This document shows, piece by piece, positions 45,154 to 53,076 of a stretch of DNA of 64,000 bases. Origin of the DNA: Clostridium tagluense (GTDB lineage Bacteria; Bacillota; Clostridia; Clostridiales; Clostridiaceae). The stretch covers positions 1-64,000 of the forward strand of contig NZ_BHYK01000008.1 of the NCBI RefSeq assembly GCF_003865095.1, given 5' to 3'. The notes under the pieces were generated by a model. It made no database searches and was not told the origin of the DNA. It saw only the letters and a list, made by a program, of their open reading frames with translations. Made by a program: the position numbers and the translations under genes. Each line of letters begins with the position of its first letter. The first letter of the stretch is position 1.

Positions 45154-46443
45154 ATGGAAAGAATTATGGTAAATGAATTAGAAAATCACATAAATAAGAA
45201 AGTTGAAATAAAAGGTTGGGTATATCGTGTAAGAAAGTTAAAAAATATTACATTTATTATTCTAAGGGATAGAACTGGTCTGGTGCAATGTGTTGTAGAG
45301 AATAGTTGTATGGATATTAGTGGAGTAAAATTAGAGTCAGTTGTATCAATAATTGGAGAAGTTAAAGAAAGTAATAATGCGCTAAATTTTTTTGAAATAT
45401 TAATTGAAAAATTTCAAGTGATTAATGGCTCAATAGGAGAGTTGCCAATTGAAATAAATAAGGATGAATTAGAAATAAATTTAGATACTATGTTAAATAA
45501 CAGAGTATTAAGTTTAAGACATGCAAAAGTAAATTCAATATTTAAAATTCAAAATATTATAGTTCGAGGGTTTAGACAATTATTAATTAATGAAGGATTT
45601 ACCGAGATATTTACCCCTAAAATTGTTGCAGAAGGAACCGAAGGTGGAACTGACATGTTCCAAGTGAAATATTTTGAAAATATAGCATACCTTGCTCAAA
45701 GTCCTCAATTTTATAAACAAATGATGGTTGGAGCTGGTTTTGAGAGAGTTTTTGAAGTAGCACATGTGTATAGGGCAGAGCAACATAATACCACTAGACA
45801 TTTAAATGAATATATAAGTATGGACCTTGAAATGGGATTTATTAAAGATGAAGAAGATATTATGGAAATGGAAGAAAGGTTATTAAAGTTTATATTAAAT
45901 AAAGTAGAAGAAGAGGGTAAAATATATTTAGAAACATTAAATGCAGATATGCCAAAGATAGAAGACAAAATACCAAAAATTAAATTTAGTGAAGCTTTAA
46001 AAATATTAGAAAAGGAATATAATAAAACAGATTTAGATGGAGACTTAGACCCAGAAGGAGAAAAATTAATTTGCAGATATGCTAAGGAAAAGTTAGGTTG
46101 TGACTTTATATTCTTAACTCATTATCCAAGAAGAAAAAGACCCATGTACACTATGCCTTATGGGGAGGAAGAAACAAGGAGCTTTGACTTATTATTTAGA
46201 GGTGTTGAGATTACTACTGGAGGACAAAGAATTCATGATTATAATATGTTAATAAAAAACATTGAATATAAAGGCTTAGTTCCAGAAAATTACGAGAATT
46301 ATACTTCATTATTTAAACATGGAATGCCTATTCATGGAGGGCTTGCTATAGGACTAGAGAGAATAACAGCACAATTATTAAGCCTTGAAAATGTTAGAGA
46401 GTCATCTCTTTTTCCTAGAGATAGAACAAGACTCGTGCCTTAG
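45154..46443 (+). CDS. aspS: archaeal-type (probably non-discriminating) aspartyl-tRNA synthetase
   Basis: A 429-residue class IIb synthetase. The N-terminal OB anticodon-binding domain (about 1-105) leads into the catalytic domain with motif 1 region (RGFRQLLINEGFTEIFTPKI), the flipping/Asp-specific TEGGTDMF and QSPQFYKQMM, motif 2 (VYRAEQHNTTRHLNEY) and motif 3 (GLAIGLERI). It lacks the large bacterial GAD insertion and is about 430 rather than 590 residues, so it is the archaeal/eukaryotic-like AspRS. Such enzymes in clostridia usually charge both tRNA-Asp and tRNA-Asn, feeding the GatCAB amidation route. It is controlled by the T-box leader. No gat genes follow; instead there are gene remnants and the GNAT/S66/S51 group. 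Confidence 0.92.
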   Translation: MERIMVNELENHINKKVEIKGWVYRVRKLKNITFIILRDRTGLVQCVVENSCMDISGVKLESVVSIIGEVKESNNALNFFEILIEKFQVINGSIGELPIEINKDELEINLDTMLNNRVLSLRHAKVNSIFKIQNIIVRGFRQLLINEGFTEIFTPKIVAEGTEGGTDMFQVKYFENIAYLAQSPQFYKQMMVGAGFERVFEVAHVYRAEQHNTTRHLNEYISMDLEMGFIKDEEDIMEMEERLLKFILNKVEEEGKIYLETLNADMPKIEDKIPKIKFSEALKILEKEYNKTDLDGDLDPEGEKLICRYAKEKLGCDFIFLTHYPRRKRPMYTMPYGEEETRSFDLLFRGVEITTGGQRIHDYNMLIKNIEYKGLVPENYENYTSLFKHGMPIHGGLAIGLERITAQLLSLENVRESSLFPRDRTRLVP

Positions 46444-46446
46444 TTT

Positions 46447-46621
46447 TTGTATCAAAAACAGCAAAAGTAGAATCTGCATTAAAAGTGTTAAATTCACTAT
46501 TTGGAGATGCGTTGATTTGAAAGCTAATGTTGCTATAGGAGAGTTTGAAATATTGTTTGAAAGATTAGATAAAAAACTAATTGATGAAGAGTTAAATAGA
46601 TTGAAAAAAAGTCTAAAATAG
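46447..46621 (+). pseudogene. unidentified coding remnant after aspS
   Basis: Two adjoining frames give protein-like text: FVSKTAKVESALKVLNSLFG ending at a stop near 46519, then in another frame KANVAIGEFEILFERLDKKL ending at 46621. Together they look like a short gene broken by a frameshift, lacking its start. No family is recognised. Confidence 0.35.
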
Positions 46622-46677
46622 AAGTATAGAAAATAATTTATAAATAACCAAATAAAATAATAATTTCCAAAAATGTA

Positions 46678-46706
46678 TTGACAATGCATTTGTAAGATTG
46701 TAATAT
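46678..46706 (+). promoter_or_regulatory. strong promoter of a structured leader
   Basis: TTGACA (46678-46683), exactly 17 bp, then TAATAT (46701-46706). It has the same boxes and spacing as the T-box promoter at 44456. Confidence 0.8.
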
Positions 46707-46712
46707 ATTATT

Positions 46713-46816
46713 ATATTCAGTGAGTGTACCTGGTTTATACTAGCGGTACAGGGACCATCCTACACGTAGATAACTCTACGGAGTCACTTCTTAAGTGATT
46801 TCGTGGAGTTTTTTTG
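46713..46816 (+). ncRNA. structured leader with terminator/antiterminator, class unknown
   Basis: About 100 bases between a strong promoter and a terminator. A GTACC/GGTAC hairpin (46726-46749) is followed by a conserved-looking AGGGACCATCCTACACG stretch. AACTCTACG (46772-46780) can pair with CGTGGAGTT (46802-46810, then a T-run) as terminator, or its TCTACG part can pair with CGTAGA (46765-46770) as antiterminator. This switch layout suggests a small riboswitch; the ACCATCC motif reminds me loosely of the mepA (guanidine-IV) class, but I cannot confirm it. A small RNA is the alternative. Confidence 0.5.
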
Positions 46817-46865
46817 TTTTACAAAAGCTTAATATGAAAATACCAGTGTATAAGAGGGGATAAAA

Positions 46866-46928
46866 ATAGATAACAAAAATCTTTATACAAATACAGCAAA
46901 ATTTTATGATAAGGGTAATGAAATTTAA
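46866..46928 (+). pseudogene. methyltransferase N-terminus remnant with AUA in place of AUG
   Basis: AGGGG is followed six bases later by AUA and the frame IDNKNLYTNTAKFYDKGNE, then a stop. The pattern resembles the N-terminus of class I SAM-dependent methyltransferases. The gene is truncated after 20 codons and its start codon appears changed. Confidence 0.35.
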
Positions 46929-46954
46929 AAATAGTCAAGAAAAGAGGGATGCAT

Positions 46955-47127
46955 AATGAATTTTCAATTACAACAATGTGTTGGTCACATAGATGAATTT
47001 GATGCAATAGAAAATTATAATCTGTCAATTGGAGTAGAGATACAGGATTTTGCTACCTCTCAATTATTAGATGAGGGTTATTGAAAATATTGAAGAAGAA
47101 ATAAACAGAGTAAGAAAATATCTTTAA
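46955..47127 (+). pseudogene. remnant of a sugar-phosphate isomerase-like protein
   Basis: From the ATG at 46955 (AGAGGG upstream) the frame gives MNFQLQQCVGHIDEFDAIEN and then YNLSIGVEIQDFATSQLL, the start pattern of clostridial TIM-barrel sugar-phosphate isomerase/epimerases, and stops near 47083. An overlapping frame then gives IENIEEEINRVRKYL and a stop, which looks like the C-terminus of the same kind of protein. The middle has been deleted. It is downstream of the structured leader and may have been its regulated gene. Confidence 0.45.
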
Positions 47128-47188
47128 TATAATAAAAACATATAGATTTTATTTAAGCCAAGGCATATGAAATAATGGAGGGATAGAA

Positions 47189-47704
47189 TTGAAAATCGAG
47201 TTATTAAGAGCTAACAATGAGATGGAAGAACAATATTATGATTTTATTAATGAATGGGAAAACTCTGGAGAAGAAATAACCCCCTATGGTGCAAGATTAT
47301 TGGGTATGGATTATGAATCATGGCTTACGCACACTAATAAAATGGAAAATGTGAATACTTGTCCAGCACACTTAGTTCCATCACACATGTATTTTCTGGT
47401 TTTAGAAAATAAAAGAATTATAGGAGCAATAAATATTAGGAACTATTTAAATGATTACCTATTTAATTTTGGTGGGCATATCGGTTATGGTATTCGTCCA
47501 TCAGAACGAAAAAAAGGATATGGTGCATTGATGTTATCTATGGCCTTACCTATAGCAAAAGAACTTGGAATTAGTAAGGCTTTAGTTACTTGTGATAAAA
47601 ATAATTTAGGTTCTGCTAAAACAATAATAAATAATGGTGGAGTTTTAGAAAATGAAGTGATGGATGATGGTGAAGTAACTCAAAGATATTGGATAGAGGT
47701 ATAG
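47189..47704 (+). CDS. GNAT-family acetyltransferase (COG3981-like)
   Basis: A 171-residue cytosolic acetyltransferase. The start is TTG with GGAGGG six bases upstream. After a long N-terminal segment (GARLLGMDYESWL, PSHMYFLVLENKRIIGAINI) the GNAT core follows: GGHIGYGIRPSERKKGYG at about 93-110, the acetyl-CoA loop, and TCDKNNLGSAKTIINNGG at about 132-149. Substrate unknown. It lies 104 bases before an MccF-like peptidase on the same strand and 0.75 kb after AspRS. Acetyltransferases such as MccE and RimL detoxify aspartyl-nucleotide inhibitors, so that role is a reasonable inference, but the GNAT subgroup differs. Confidence 0.85.
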   Translation: MKIELLRANNEMEEQYYDFINEWENSGEEITPYGARLLGMDYESWLTHTNKMENVNTCPAHLVPSHMYFLVLENKRIIGAINIRNYLNDYLFNFGGHIGYGIRPSERKKGYGALMLSMALPIAKELGISKALVTCDKNNLGSAKTIINNGGVLENEVMDDGEVTQRYWIEV

Positions 47705-47808
47705 GTTGTAGGATAGAGTTTATGTGGTTTTAGAATTATACGTGAGGGATTATCATGTTCACATTAGTAAAAGAAGGAATATAAAAGATATGCAAAGGAG
47801 TTGATTTT

Positions 47809-48831
47809 ATGAAATATCCGTTGCCACTTAAAAAAGAAGATATTATAGGAATTACTGCGCCATCTATGGGCGTATTAGGGGTTATATCAAAAAAAATAGA
47901 TAATTCAATTAAAAAACTTGAAATGATGGGTTATAAGTGTGTTGAAACTGATTCTGTTAGGAATATTTCGAAACTAACAAGTGCTTTACCTGAAATTAGA
48001 GCACAAGAATTTATGTCTCTATATTGTGATGAGAAGGTAAAAGCAATTATTCCACCATGGGGTGGAGAATTATTAATGGATATGCTTCCTTTTTTAAATT
48101 TTGATTTACTAAAAAAACTTCCACCTAAATGGATTATGGGGTTTTCAGATACAAGCATGTTATTATTTGTTTTAATGTTGAAGCTAGATATGGCAACTTT
48201 ACATGGACCTAATTTATTGGACTTTGGAAGCAGTTCAATTGATGATTCAGTTTTGGCTTCATTAGATATTATGGCTAAAAATAATGAAAAGTTTATTCAA
48301 CAAAATTTAGAATATTATCAAAAGGAATGGTTTGAGATAACTGATACGACATTTCCTCCGTATAATTTAACAGAAAAAGTTATTTGGAAGTCACTAATCG
48401 AAGACCTCAACTACAAATTTAGAGGAAGATTAATAGGTGGAAACTTAGATGTCATATGTAAATTGATTGGAACTCCATATGCCCCTGTAGAAGAATATAT
48501 TGATAAATATTATGATGATGGTTTCATATGGTATTTTGAAAGTTGTGAAATGAATGCTGCAGATGTATATCGAACATTATTACAGATGAAAATGAGTGGG
48601 TGGTTTGTAAATTGTAAAGGGATTTTATACGGGCGTTCGGAAGGGCTTGACGCTATAGACGACTTTACTTTTTTAGATGCACTAACTTTTGCATTTAAAG
48701 ATAATAATATACCTATAATTTATAATGTTGATATCGGGCATTTACCACCTCAATTAACATTGATAAATGGTTCTTATGCAGAAGTTTTTTATGAGAACGG
48801 TAGAGGAACAATAAAGCAACAAATGGTATAA
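47809..48831 (+). CDS. S66 LD-carboxypeptidase family protein, MccF-like
   Basis: A 340-residue cytosolic serine peptidase. The S66 triad is visible as Ser113 in IMGFSDTSML, Glu244 in WYFESCEMN and His311 in NVDIGHLPPQ; the N-terminal IIPPWGGELLMDMLPFLNFD is the family's oxyanion-loop region. There is no signal peptide. The long insertion (about 140-210) and the FESCE spacing resemble MccF, the microcin C immunity peptidase that cuts the aspartyl-nucleotide bond, rather than LdcA wall carboxypeptidases. AAGGAG precedes the ATG. Neighbours are a GNAT and a peptidase-E homologue. Confidence 0.87.
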   Translation: MKYPLPLKKEDIIGITAPSMGVLGVISKKIDNSIKKLEMMGYKCVETDSVRNISKLTSALPEIRAQEFMSLYCDEKVKAIIPPWGGELLMDMLPFLNFDLLKKLPPKWIMGFSDTSMLLFVLMLKLDMATLHGPNLLDFGSSSIDDSVLASLDIMAKNNEKFIQQNLEYYQKEWFEITDTTFPPYNLTEKVIWKSLIEDLNYKFRGRLIGGNLDVICKLIGTPYAPVEEYIDKYYDDGFIWYFESCEMNAADVYRTLLQMKMSGWFVNCKGILYGRSEGLDAIDDFTFLDALTFAFKDNNIPIIYNVDIGHLPPQLTLINGSYAEVFYENGRGTIKQQMV

Positions 48832-48894
48832 ATACATTATGATAATACTGTGGTGCTAATGAAAGAGTTTATTATATTTTAAGGAGATGATGTT

Positions 48895-49548
48895 ATGGGT
48901 ACATTAGTTTTGTTCAGTGATTTTACTGAAAATGATAATGCAGATTTTAAAAATAGTGTAAGAAAGCTTTTTTCAAATAAGCAATACAGTTTAACCTATA
49001 TTGCATCAATGACAGATATAGCACTTAAGTATTATAAAATGAATAAAGAAAGCTTAAGTGAATATGGTGACTTTGAATTTCATTATTTGGATATTGATGA
49101 ATTTTATAACCAAGATAATATAGAAGAACTATTTAAATCAGATGTTATTTATCTTTCAGGTGGAAACACATATTATTTCTTAAACAATTTGAAGAAAAGA
49201 AATTTAATAGATAGGCTTAGAATATACGTTCAAAATGGAGGGTGTATTTTTGGATTAAGTGCTGGGGCAATAATGATGTCAAAGGATATTGTAGTTTCAC
49301 AATTTGGTGATGAAAATATAGTTGGGTTAACAGACTTATCCTCATTAGATTTAGTAGATTTTGATTTTATGCCTCATTGGAATCAAGATAGTAGCTATTT
49401 AAATGCTTTAAAAGAATACACAGAAAATACAGGAAGAATTTGTTATATATGTAATGATGGAGATGGAATTATAATAAAAGATAATGAAACAAAATTTTAT
49501 GGGAATATAAAAATTATAGAAAATGGAAGATTTAACGACATTTCATAA
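48895..49548 (+). CDS. S51 peptidase E-like protein
   Basis: A 217-residue cytosolic serine peptidase of the peptidase E/cyanophycinase family, which cleaves dipeptides with N-terminal aspartate. IYLSGGNTYYFLNNL (about 85-99), the nucleophile motif FGLSAGAIMM with Ser122, and His161 in FMPHWNQD are present; the length is close to peptidase E. AAGGAG precedes the ATG. It follows the MccF-like gene by 63 bases on the same strand, and the two may be cotranscribed. Its aspartyl specificity links it to the AspRS theme of the region. Confidence 0.85.
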   Translation: MGTLVLFSDFTENDNADFKNSVRKLFSNKQYSLTYIASMTDIALKYYKMNKESLSEYGDFEFHYLDIDEFYNQDNIEELFKSDVIYLSGGNTYYFLNNLKKRNLIDRLRIYVQNGGCIFGLSAGAIMMSKDIVVSQFGDENIVGLTDLSSLDLVDFDFMPHWNQDSSYLNALKEYTENTGRICYICNDGDGIIIKDNETKFYGNIKIIENGRFNDIS

Positions 49549-49552
49549 GGGA

Positions 49553-49576
49553 ACCTCCCACTTCTATAAGTGGGGG
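49553..49576 (+). terminator. hairpin after the S51 gene
   Basis: ACCTCCCACTT, a CTAT loop and AAGTGGGGGT form a strong stem five bases after the stop codon. No T-run follows. It may terminate or stabilise the peptidase mRNA, or be a leftover end of an IS200/IS605-type element; AACTTCAGTGGGAG occurs again at about 49599. Confidence 0.4.
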
Positions 49577-49599
49577 TCACATGCTATAACAAAGAGAAA

Positions 49600-49934
49600 A
49601 CTTCAGTGGGAGCATAAATCTCCAATTGCTTATCGTTTCGAAGTTGCATTTTATGACATATTTATCACTTACAAAGTGATAGTTGTTATTTCTCCAAAAC
49701 TCTTCTAGATGAAAATTCTCAGCCACCCTGAAAATTTCATCTAGCACTTCAATATTATCAATTCTGCTGCACTTAAAAATCCTAATCTCGTTTTTAAATT
49801 CACGAAAAGCTATCATATACCATTCGAAATTTTTTACCACTGCACCATAAGTCATTATAATCCTTTACTACAGCTTTCATTATTCCGCGGGAATTAAGCA
49901 ACATAATAATTCCGAGTAGTCGGTGAAGTCTCAT
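49600..49934 (-). pseudogene. deleted copy of the WYL regulator
   Basis: Read from 49934 down, the first 20 codons (MRLHRLLGIIMLLNSRGIMK) match the N-terminus of the WYL regulator at 43295-44266 exactly. The frame then jumps, with a shift, to the WYL core (TYGAVVKNFEWYMIAFREFK and FKCSRIDNIEVLDE), losing about 145 residues, and matching ends near EEFWRNNNYHF. It is a duplicated and degraded paralogue. Confidence 0.8.
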
Positions 49935-50043
49935 AGATCAGACTCCTATTCTCATTTTTTATATTCTTCTTGCCATAAAGTAATCATCTCTCCTCTGCTT
50001 AAGAATATCATATATTATTATAATATTGCTTAGTAAAATTAAA

Positions 50044-50082
50044 TCTTAAGAAATCTTAAGGTTTAATTACAATTTTCTTAAG
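50044..50082 (+). promoter_or_regulatory. three TCTTAAG boxes upstream of vanY
   Basis: TCTTAAG occurs at 50044-50050, 50054-50060 and 50076-50082. Starts are 10 and 22 bp apart, one and two helical turns, as expected for tandem OmpR-family binding sites. A possible -10 (GTAATAT) follows at about 50092. The VanR-like regulator at 51108 is the likely binder. Nothing else is supported in 49935-50268. Confidence 0.55.
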
Positions 50083-50268
50083 GTTATTTTTGTAATATAA
50101 GAGAGTAAGGAATATGCATTTTACTACGAGCATCTATATAAGAAGTTTTAAAAGATTTTGTTTGAAATTCTGGGGGTGGGGGAGAATAAAAATTGCTACT
50201 CCACCATTGAGATATAGGGGGACCCAGGGTCTCTGAGCTAACTAAAAATAAATAAGGAGGACTTTAAA

Positions 50269-50976
50269 GTGAAAAAGAAAATTACAATAATTTTAATTTT
50301 AGGGATTATAGGATTAATGTACATAAATAGCAGATATGGTAGCCTGAAAGTTATAGGGGGTGTAATTGAAAGGAACACTTATATTGAAACTGTCAAAGAT
50401 ATGTCCAATGAGAATAGCAATGTAGAGGATGGTAATTTAATATTGGTGAATAGAAAAAATGAACTAGATAAAGATTATGTTCCAAATCATTTAAAAGTTC
50501 CAAATATCAGATTTTATTCTACCGTGTCAAATGAGGAAATGCAGATGAAAGGAGATGCAGGTGATGCACTTAAAAAGTTATTTGAAAAAAGTGAACAGGA
50601 GGGCATTATACTTTACGCATTATCTGGTTATAGATCTTATGCAACTCAAAAGGAGTTATATAAAAATAGTATTAAAACAAACGGAAAAGGATATACATAT
50701 AATTATGTGGCAAAGGCAGGTAAAAGTGAACATCAATCAGGACTTGCAATGGATATAACTAATTCTAAAAAAAGTACAGGCTTTGAATACACCAAAGAAG
50801 GTATATGGCTTAAAGATAATGCTTATAAATTTGGATTTATAATAAGATATGGAAAAGGTAAAGAAGAGATTACAGGTTATAATTATGAACCTTGGCATGT
50901 AAGGTATGTGGGAACTCAGAATTCAGAGAAAATTTACTCGAAGGATATTACTTTAGAGGAATTTTTAAAATCTTAA
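50269..50976 (+). CDS. vanY: VanY-type D-alanyl-D-alanine carboxypeptidase
   Basis: A 235-residue exported zinc peptidase. An N-terminal anchor (about 4-20) is followed by the VanY/M15B domain (about 65-225) with the zinc ligands His155 and Asp162 in SEHQSGLAMDI and His210 in EPWHVRYVG, and the base Glu207. It trims the terminal D-Ala from wall pentapeptides outside the membrane. AAGGAGG precedes the start codon (GTG). A two-component pair of VanRS type follows, but there are no vanH, ligase or vanX genes, so this is wall maintenance or partial tolerance rather than full glycopeptide resistance. Confidence 0.9.
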   Translation: MKKKITIILILGIIGLMYINSRYGSLKVIGGVIERNTYIETVKDMSNENSNVEDGNLILVNRKNELDKDYVPNHLKVPNIRFYSTVSNEEMQMKGDAGDALKKLFEKSEQEGIILYALSGYRSYATQKELYKNSIKTNGKGYTYNYVAKAGKSEHQSGLAMDITNSKKSTGFEYTKEGIWLKDNAYKFGFIIRYGKGKEEITGYNYEPWHVRYVGTQNSEKIYSKDITLEEFLKS

Positions 50977-51107
50977 ACAATCAAAGCATATAATTAAAGC
51001 ATAAAAAAATTCATGTTAGACAAATCTATTTTTAAAATATATAATTATTAAAGATGTATAAGTTATAGGCTTAAAACTCTATAAGAGTAAACAAATGGAG
51101 TGAGTAT

Positions 51108-51818
51108 ATGAGTAAAAACATATTAATTGTAGATGATGATAAAGAAATAGTTAATTTAATTGAGATATATTTAACTAATGAAGGTTACAATAGTTATAAG
51201 GCATATGATGGGGAAGAAGCTTTGCAGGTTATTGATAAGTGTAATATAAGTCTTATAATATTAGATATAATGATGCCCAAAATTGATGGATTAGAAGTAT
51301 GTAACAAAGTTCGCGAGAAGCTTAATATACCTATAATTATGCTAAGTGCTAAAAATCAAGATTCAGATAAAATAAAGGGGTTATTGTTAGGCGCAGATGA
51401 TTATATGGCAAAACCATTTAATCCTCTAGAGCTCATGGTTAGGGTAAAGGCTATATTTAGAAGAATTTACGAATTTGATAAAAATAGTGATGAATTAAAA
51501 GATATCGATACGATAGTTATAGGACCACTTAAAATAAAAAAATCCACTCATCAGGTAGAAGCAAATAATAAGATTATTGCTTTAACATCTACAGAATTTG
51601 AAATATTACACATCTTAGCTAATAATACAGGAAGAGTTTTTAGTGCAGAAGAAATATTTCAAAGAGTTTGGAAAGAAAAATATTATCAATCAAATAATAC
51701 AGTTATGACTCACATGAGTAAATTAAGAGAAAAGCTTGATGCGGTTTTAGAGGGTGAGAAGCTTATTCATACTATATGGGGAGTGGGGTATAAAATTGAA
51801 AAGAAAACCTATATATAA
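51108..51818 (+). CDS. VanR-like OmpR-family response regulator
   Basis: A 236-residue regulator with receiver domain (DDDK pocket at 9-12, phospho-acceptor Asp53 in ILDIMMPKIDG, Lys in MAKPFNPLELMVRV) and a winged helix (about 135-233) with LTSTEFEILHIL and the NTVMTHMSKLREKL recognition helix. It follows vanY by 131 bases and overlaps the kinase gene. The TCTTAAG boxes ahead of vanY are its likely sites. Confidence 0.92.
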   Translation: MSKNILIVDDDKEIVNLIEIYLTNEGYNSYKAYDGEEALQVIDKCNISLIILDIMMPKIDGLEVCNKVREKLNIPIIMLSAKNQDSDKIKGLLLGADDYMAKPFNPLELMVRVKAIFRRIYEFDKNSDELKDIDTIVIGPLKIKKSTHQVEANNKIIALTSTEFEILHILANNTGRVFSAEEIFQRVWKEKYYQSNNTVMTHMSKLREKLDAVLEGEKLIHTIWGVGYKIEKKTYI

Positions 51819-52899
51819 ATTAGAGTTAAAAATAGTTTTTAATATATTGATTACCTTTATATTTTCAGCATTAACTATGGCTATTCTTTATATTATGTGG
51901 AAATTTTTCATAGAAATATTTATAAGTGATTCACAAGAACTGTCAGCTATAATTTTTAGGTTAAGGCTATCTATCAATTTTATAAATGTAGCAATTGCAC
52001 TATGGATAATAATTTTTTTAATTTACTCTCATTCATTGCTTTACAAGAAGCTAAAGTACTTTGTAGAAGTTGATGAACATATGAAAGCAATAGCCGCGGG
52101 TAGGATAGATAAAAAAATACCAGAACAATCGAAAGCAGAGCTTGGGAAAATAGCTAAAAATATGAATGAAATAATAAATAAATTAAATAAATCAATAGAA
52201 GAAGAGCGGAGAGCAGAGCAAACAAAATATGAATTAATAACAAATGTATCTCATGATTTACGCACTCCATTGACCTCAATATTGGGGTATCTTGAACTCA
52301 TAGATAAGGATAAATATGAAGATGAAGTTAGGCTTAGATACTATGTAAGTATTGCTTATGAAAAATCAAAGCGATTGAATACTTTAATTGATGACTTATT
52401 TCAATATACTATAATGAGAAATAGTACTTTAAAATTAAATAAAGAATCAATAAATGTAATTGAACTTTTAAATCAAGTGGTATTGGAATTTAATCCACAG
52501 TTTAGAAAAAAAAATATAGAATGTAGGACATATTTTTCTGAGGATAAACTTGTAATAGTGGCTGACGCAGTTAAATTAGCTAGAGCGTTTGAAAATCTAA
52601 TTTCTAATGGTATGAACTATGGAAGTGGAACTGAGTATATTGACATATGTACTAGGAAAGAAAATAATAGTGCGGTTATAGAGGTAATTAATTATGGTGA
52701 ACCAATACCAAGTATAGATGTACCTTTTATTTTTGAAAGGTTCTATAGAGTTGAAAAGTCACGTTCAGAATTTGCTGGAGGTTCAGGACTCGGTCTTGCT
52801 ATAACTAAAAGTATAATAGAGCTTCATGAAGGTGAAATTTTTGTTGAAAGCAATTATGAGAGAACTGTTTTTATAATTAAATTGCCCTTGGGTAGTTGA
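51796..52899 (+). CDS. VanS-like sensor histidine kinase
   Basis: A membrane kinase of about 368 residues. The start is placed at a TTG (51796) that follows a GGGGAGTGGGG purine run and overlaps the regulator gene by 23 bases; upstream codons in this frame are part of that gene. Two helices (about 10-32 and 58-78) enclose a short extracellular loop, then HAMP, HisKA with NVSHDLRTPLTSILGYLELI and HATPase_c with NLISNGMNYG and SGLGLAITKSIIE. The short loop suits sensing of membrane-bound wall precursors or antibiotics. Confidence 0.9.
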   Translation: MKRKPIYKLELKIVFNILITFIFSALTMAILYIMWKFFIEIFISDSQELSAIIFRLRLSINFINVAIALWIIIFLIYSHSLLYKKLKYFVEVDEHMKAIAAGRIDKKIPEQSKAELGKIAKNMNEIINKLNKSIEEERRAEQTKYELITNVSHDLRTPLTSILGYLELIDKDKYEDEVRLRYYVSIAYEKSKRLNTLIDDLFQYTIMRNSTLKLNKESINVIELLNQVVLEFNPQFRKKNIECRTYFSEDKLVIVADAVKLARAFENLISNGMNYGSGTEYIDICTRKENNSAVIEVINYGEPIPSIDVPFIFERFYRVEKSRSEFAGGSGLGLAITKSIIELHEGEIFVESNYERTVFIIKLPLGS

Positions 52900-52978
52900 T
52901 AAGGTTTTGGAAATTAATTATGAAATACATTGTGGATAATAAGATTGCTATAAGAAAACAAGAGTTATATATAATGGT

Positions 52979-53031
52979 ACCTATAGGATGGACACTTTGA
53001 AGAAAGTGTTTGGGCTATAGGTAATTTTTTT
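52979..53031. terminator. terminator between VanS-like and AraC genes
   Basis: An outer stem ACCTATAG/CTATAGGT encloses an inner ACACTT/AAGTGT hairpin, followed by seven T on the plus strand. It separates convergent genes. Confidence 0.8.
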
Positions 53032-53076
53032 ATATAATTTATATAAGCATAAGGGATATGGAAAAGTTTGTTGTAG

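Noticed and set aside
46385-46621. 78-residue plus-strand frame overlapping the end of aspS
   Set aside because: Its first half is aspS read in another frame; only the last third looks like protein and is recorded as part of a remnant.
49553-49620. IS200/IS605-like end hairpin with a second AGTGGGAG copy
   Set aside because: No tnpA or tnpB is present and the hairpin is equally well explained as the 3' end of the S51 gene transcript.
50269-52899. Full vancomycin resistance cluster
   Set aside because: Only VanY- and VanRS-like genes are present; there is no D-Ala-D-Lac/Ser ligase, VanH or VanX.
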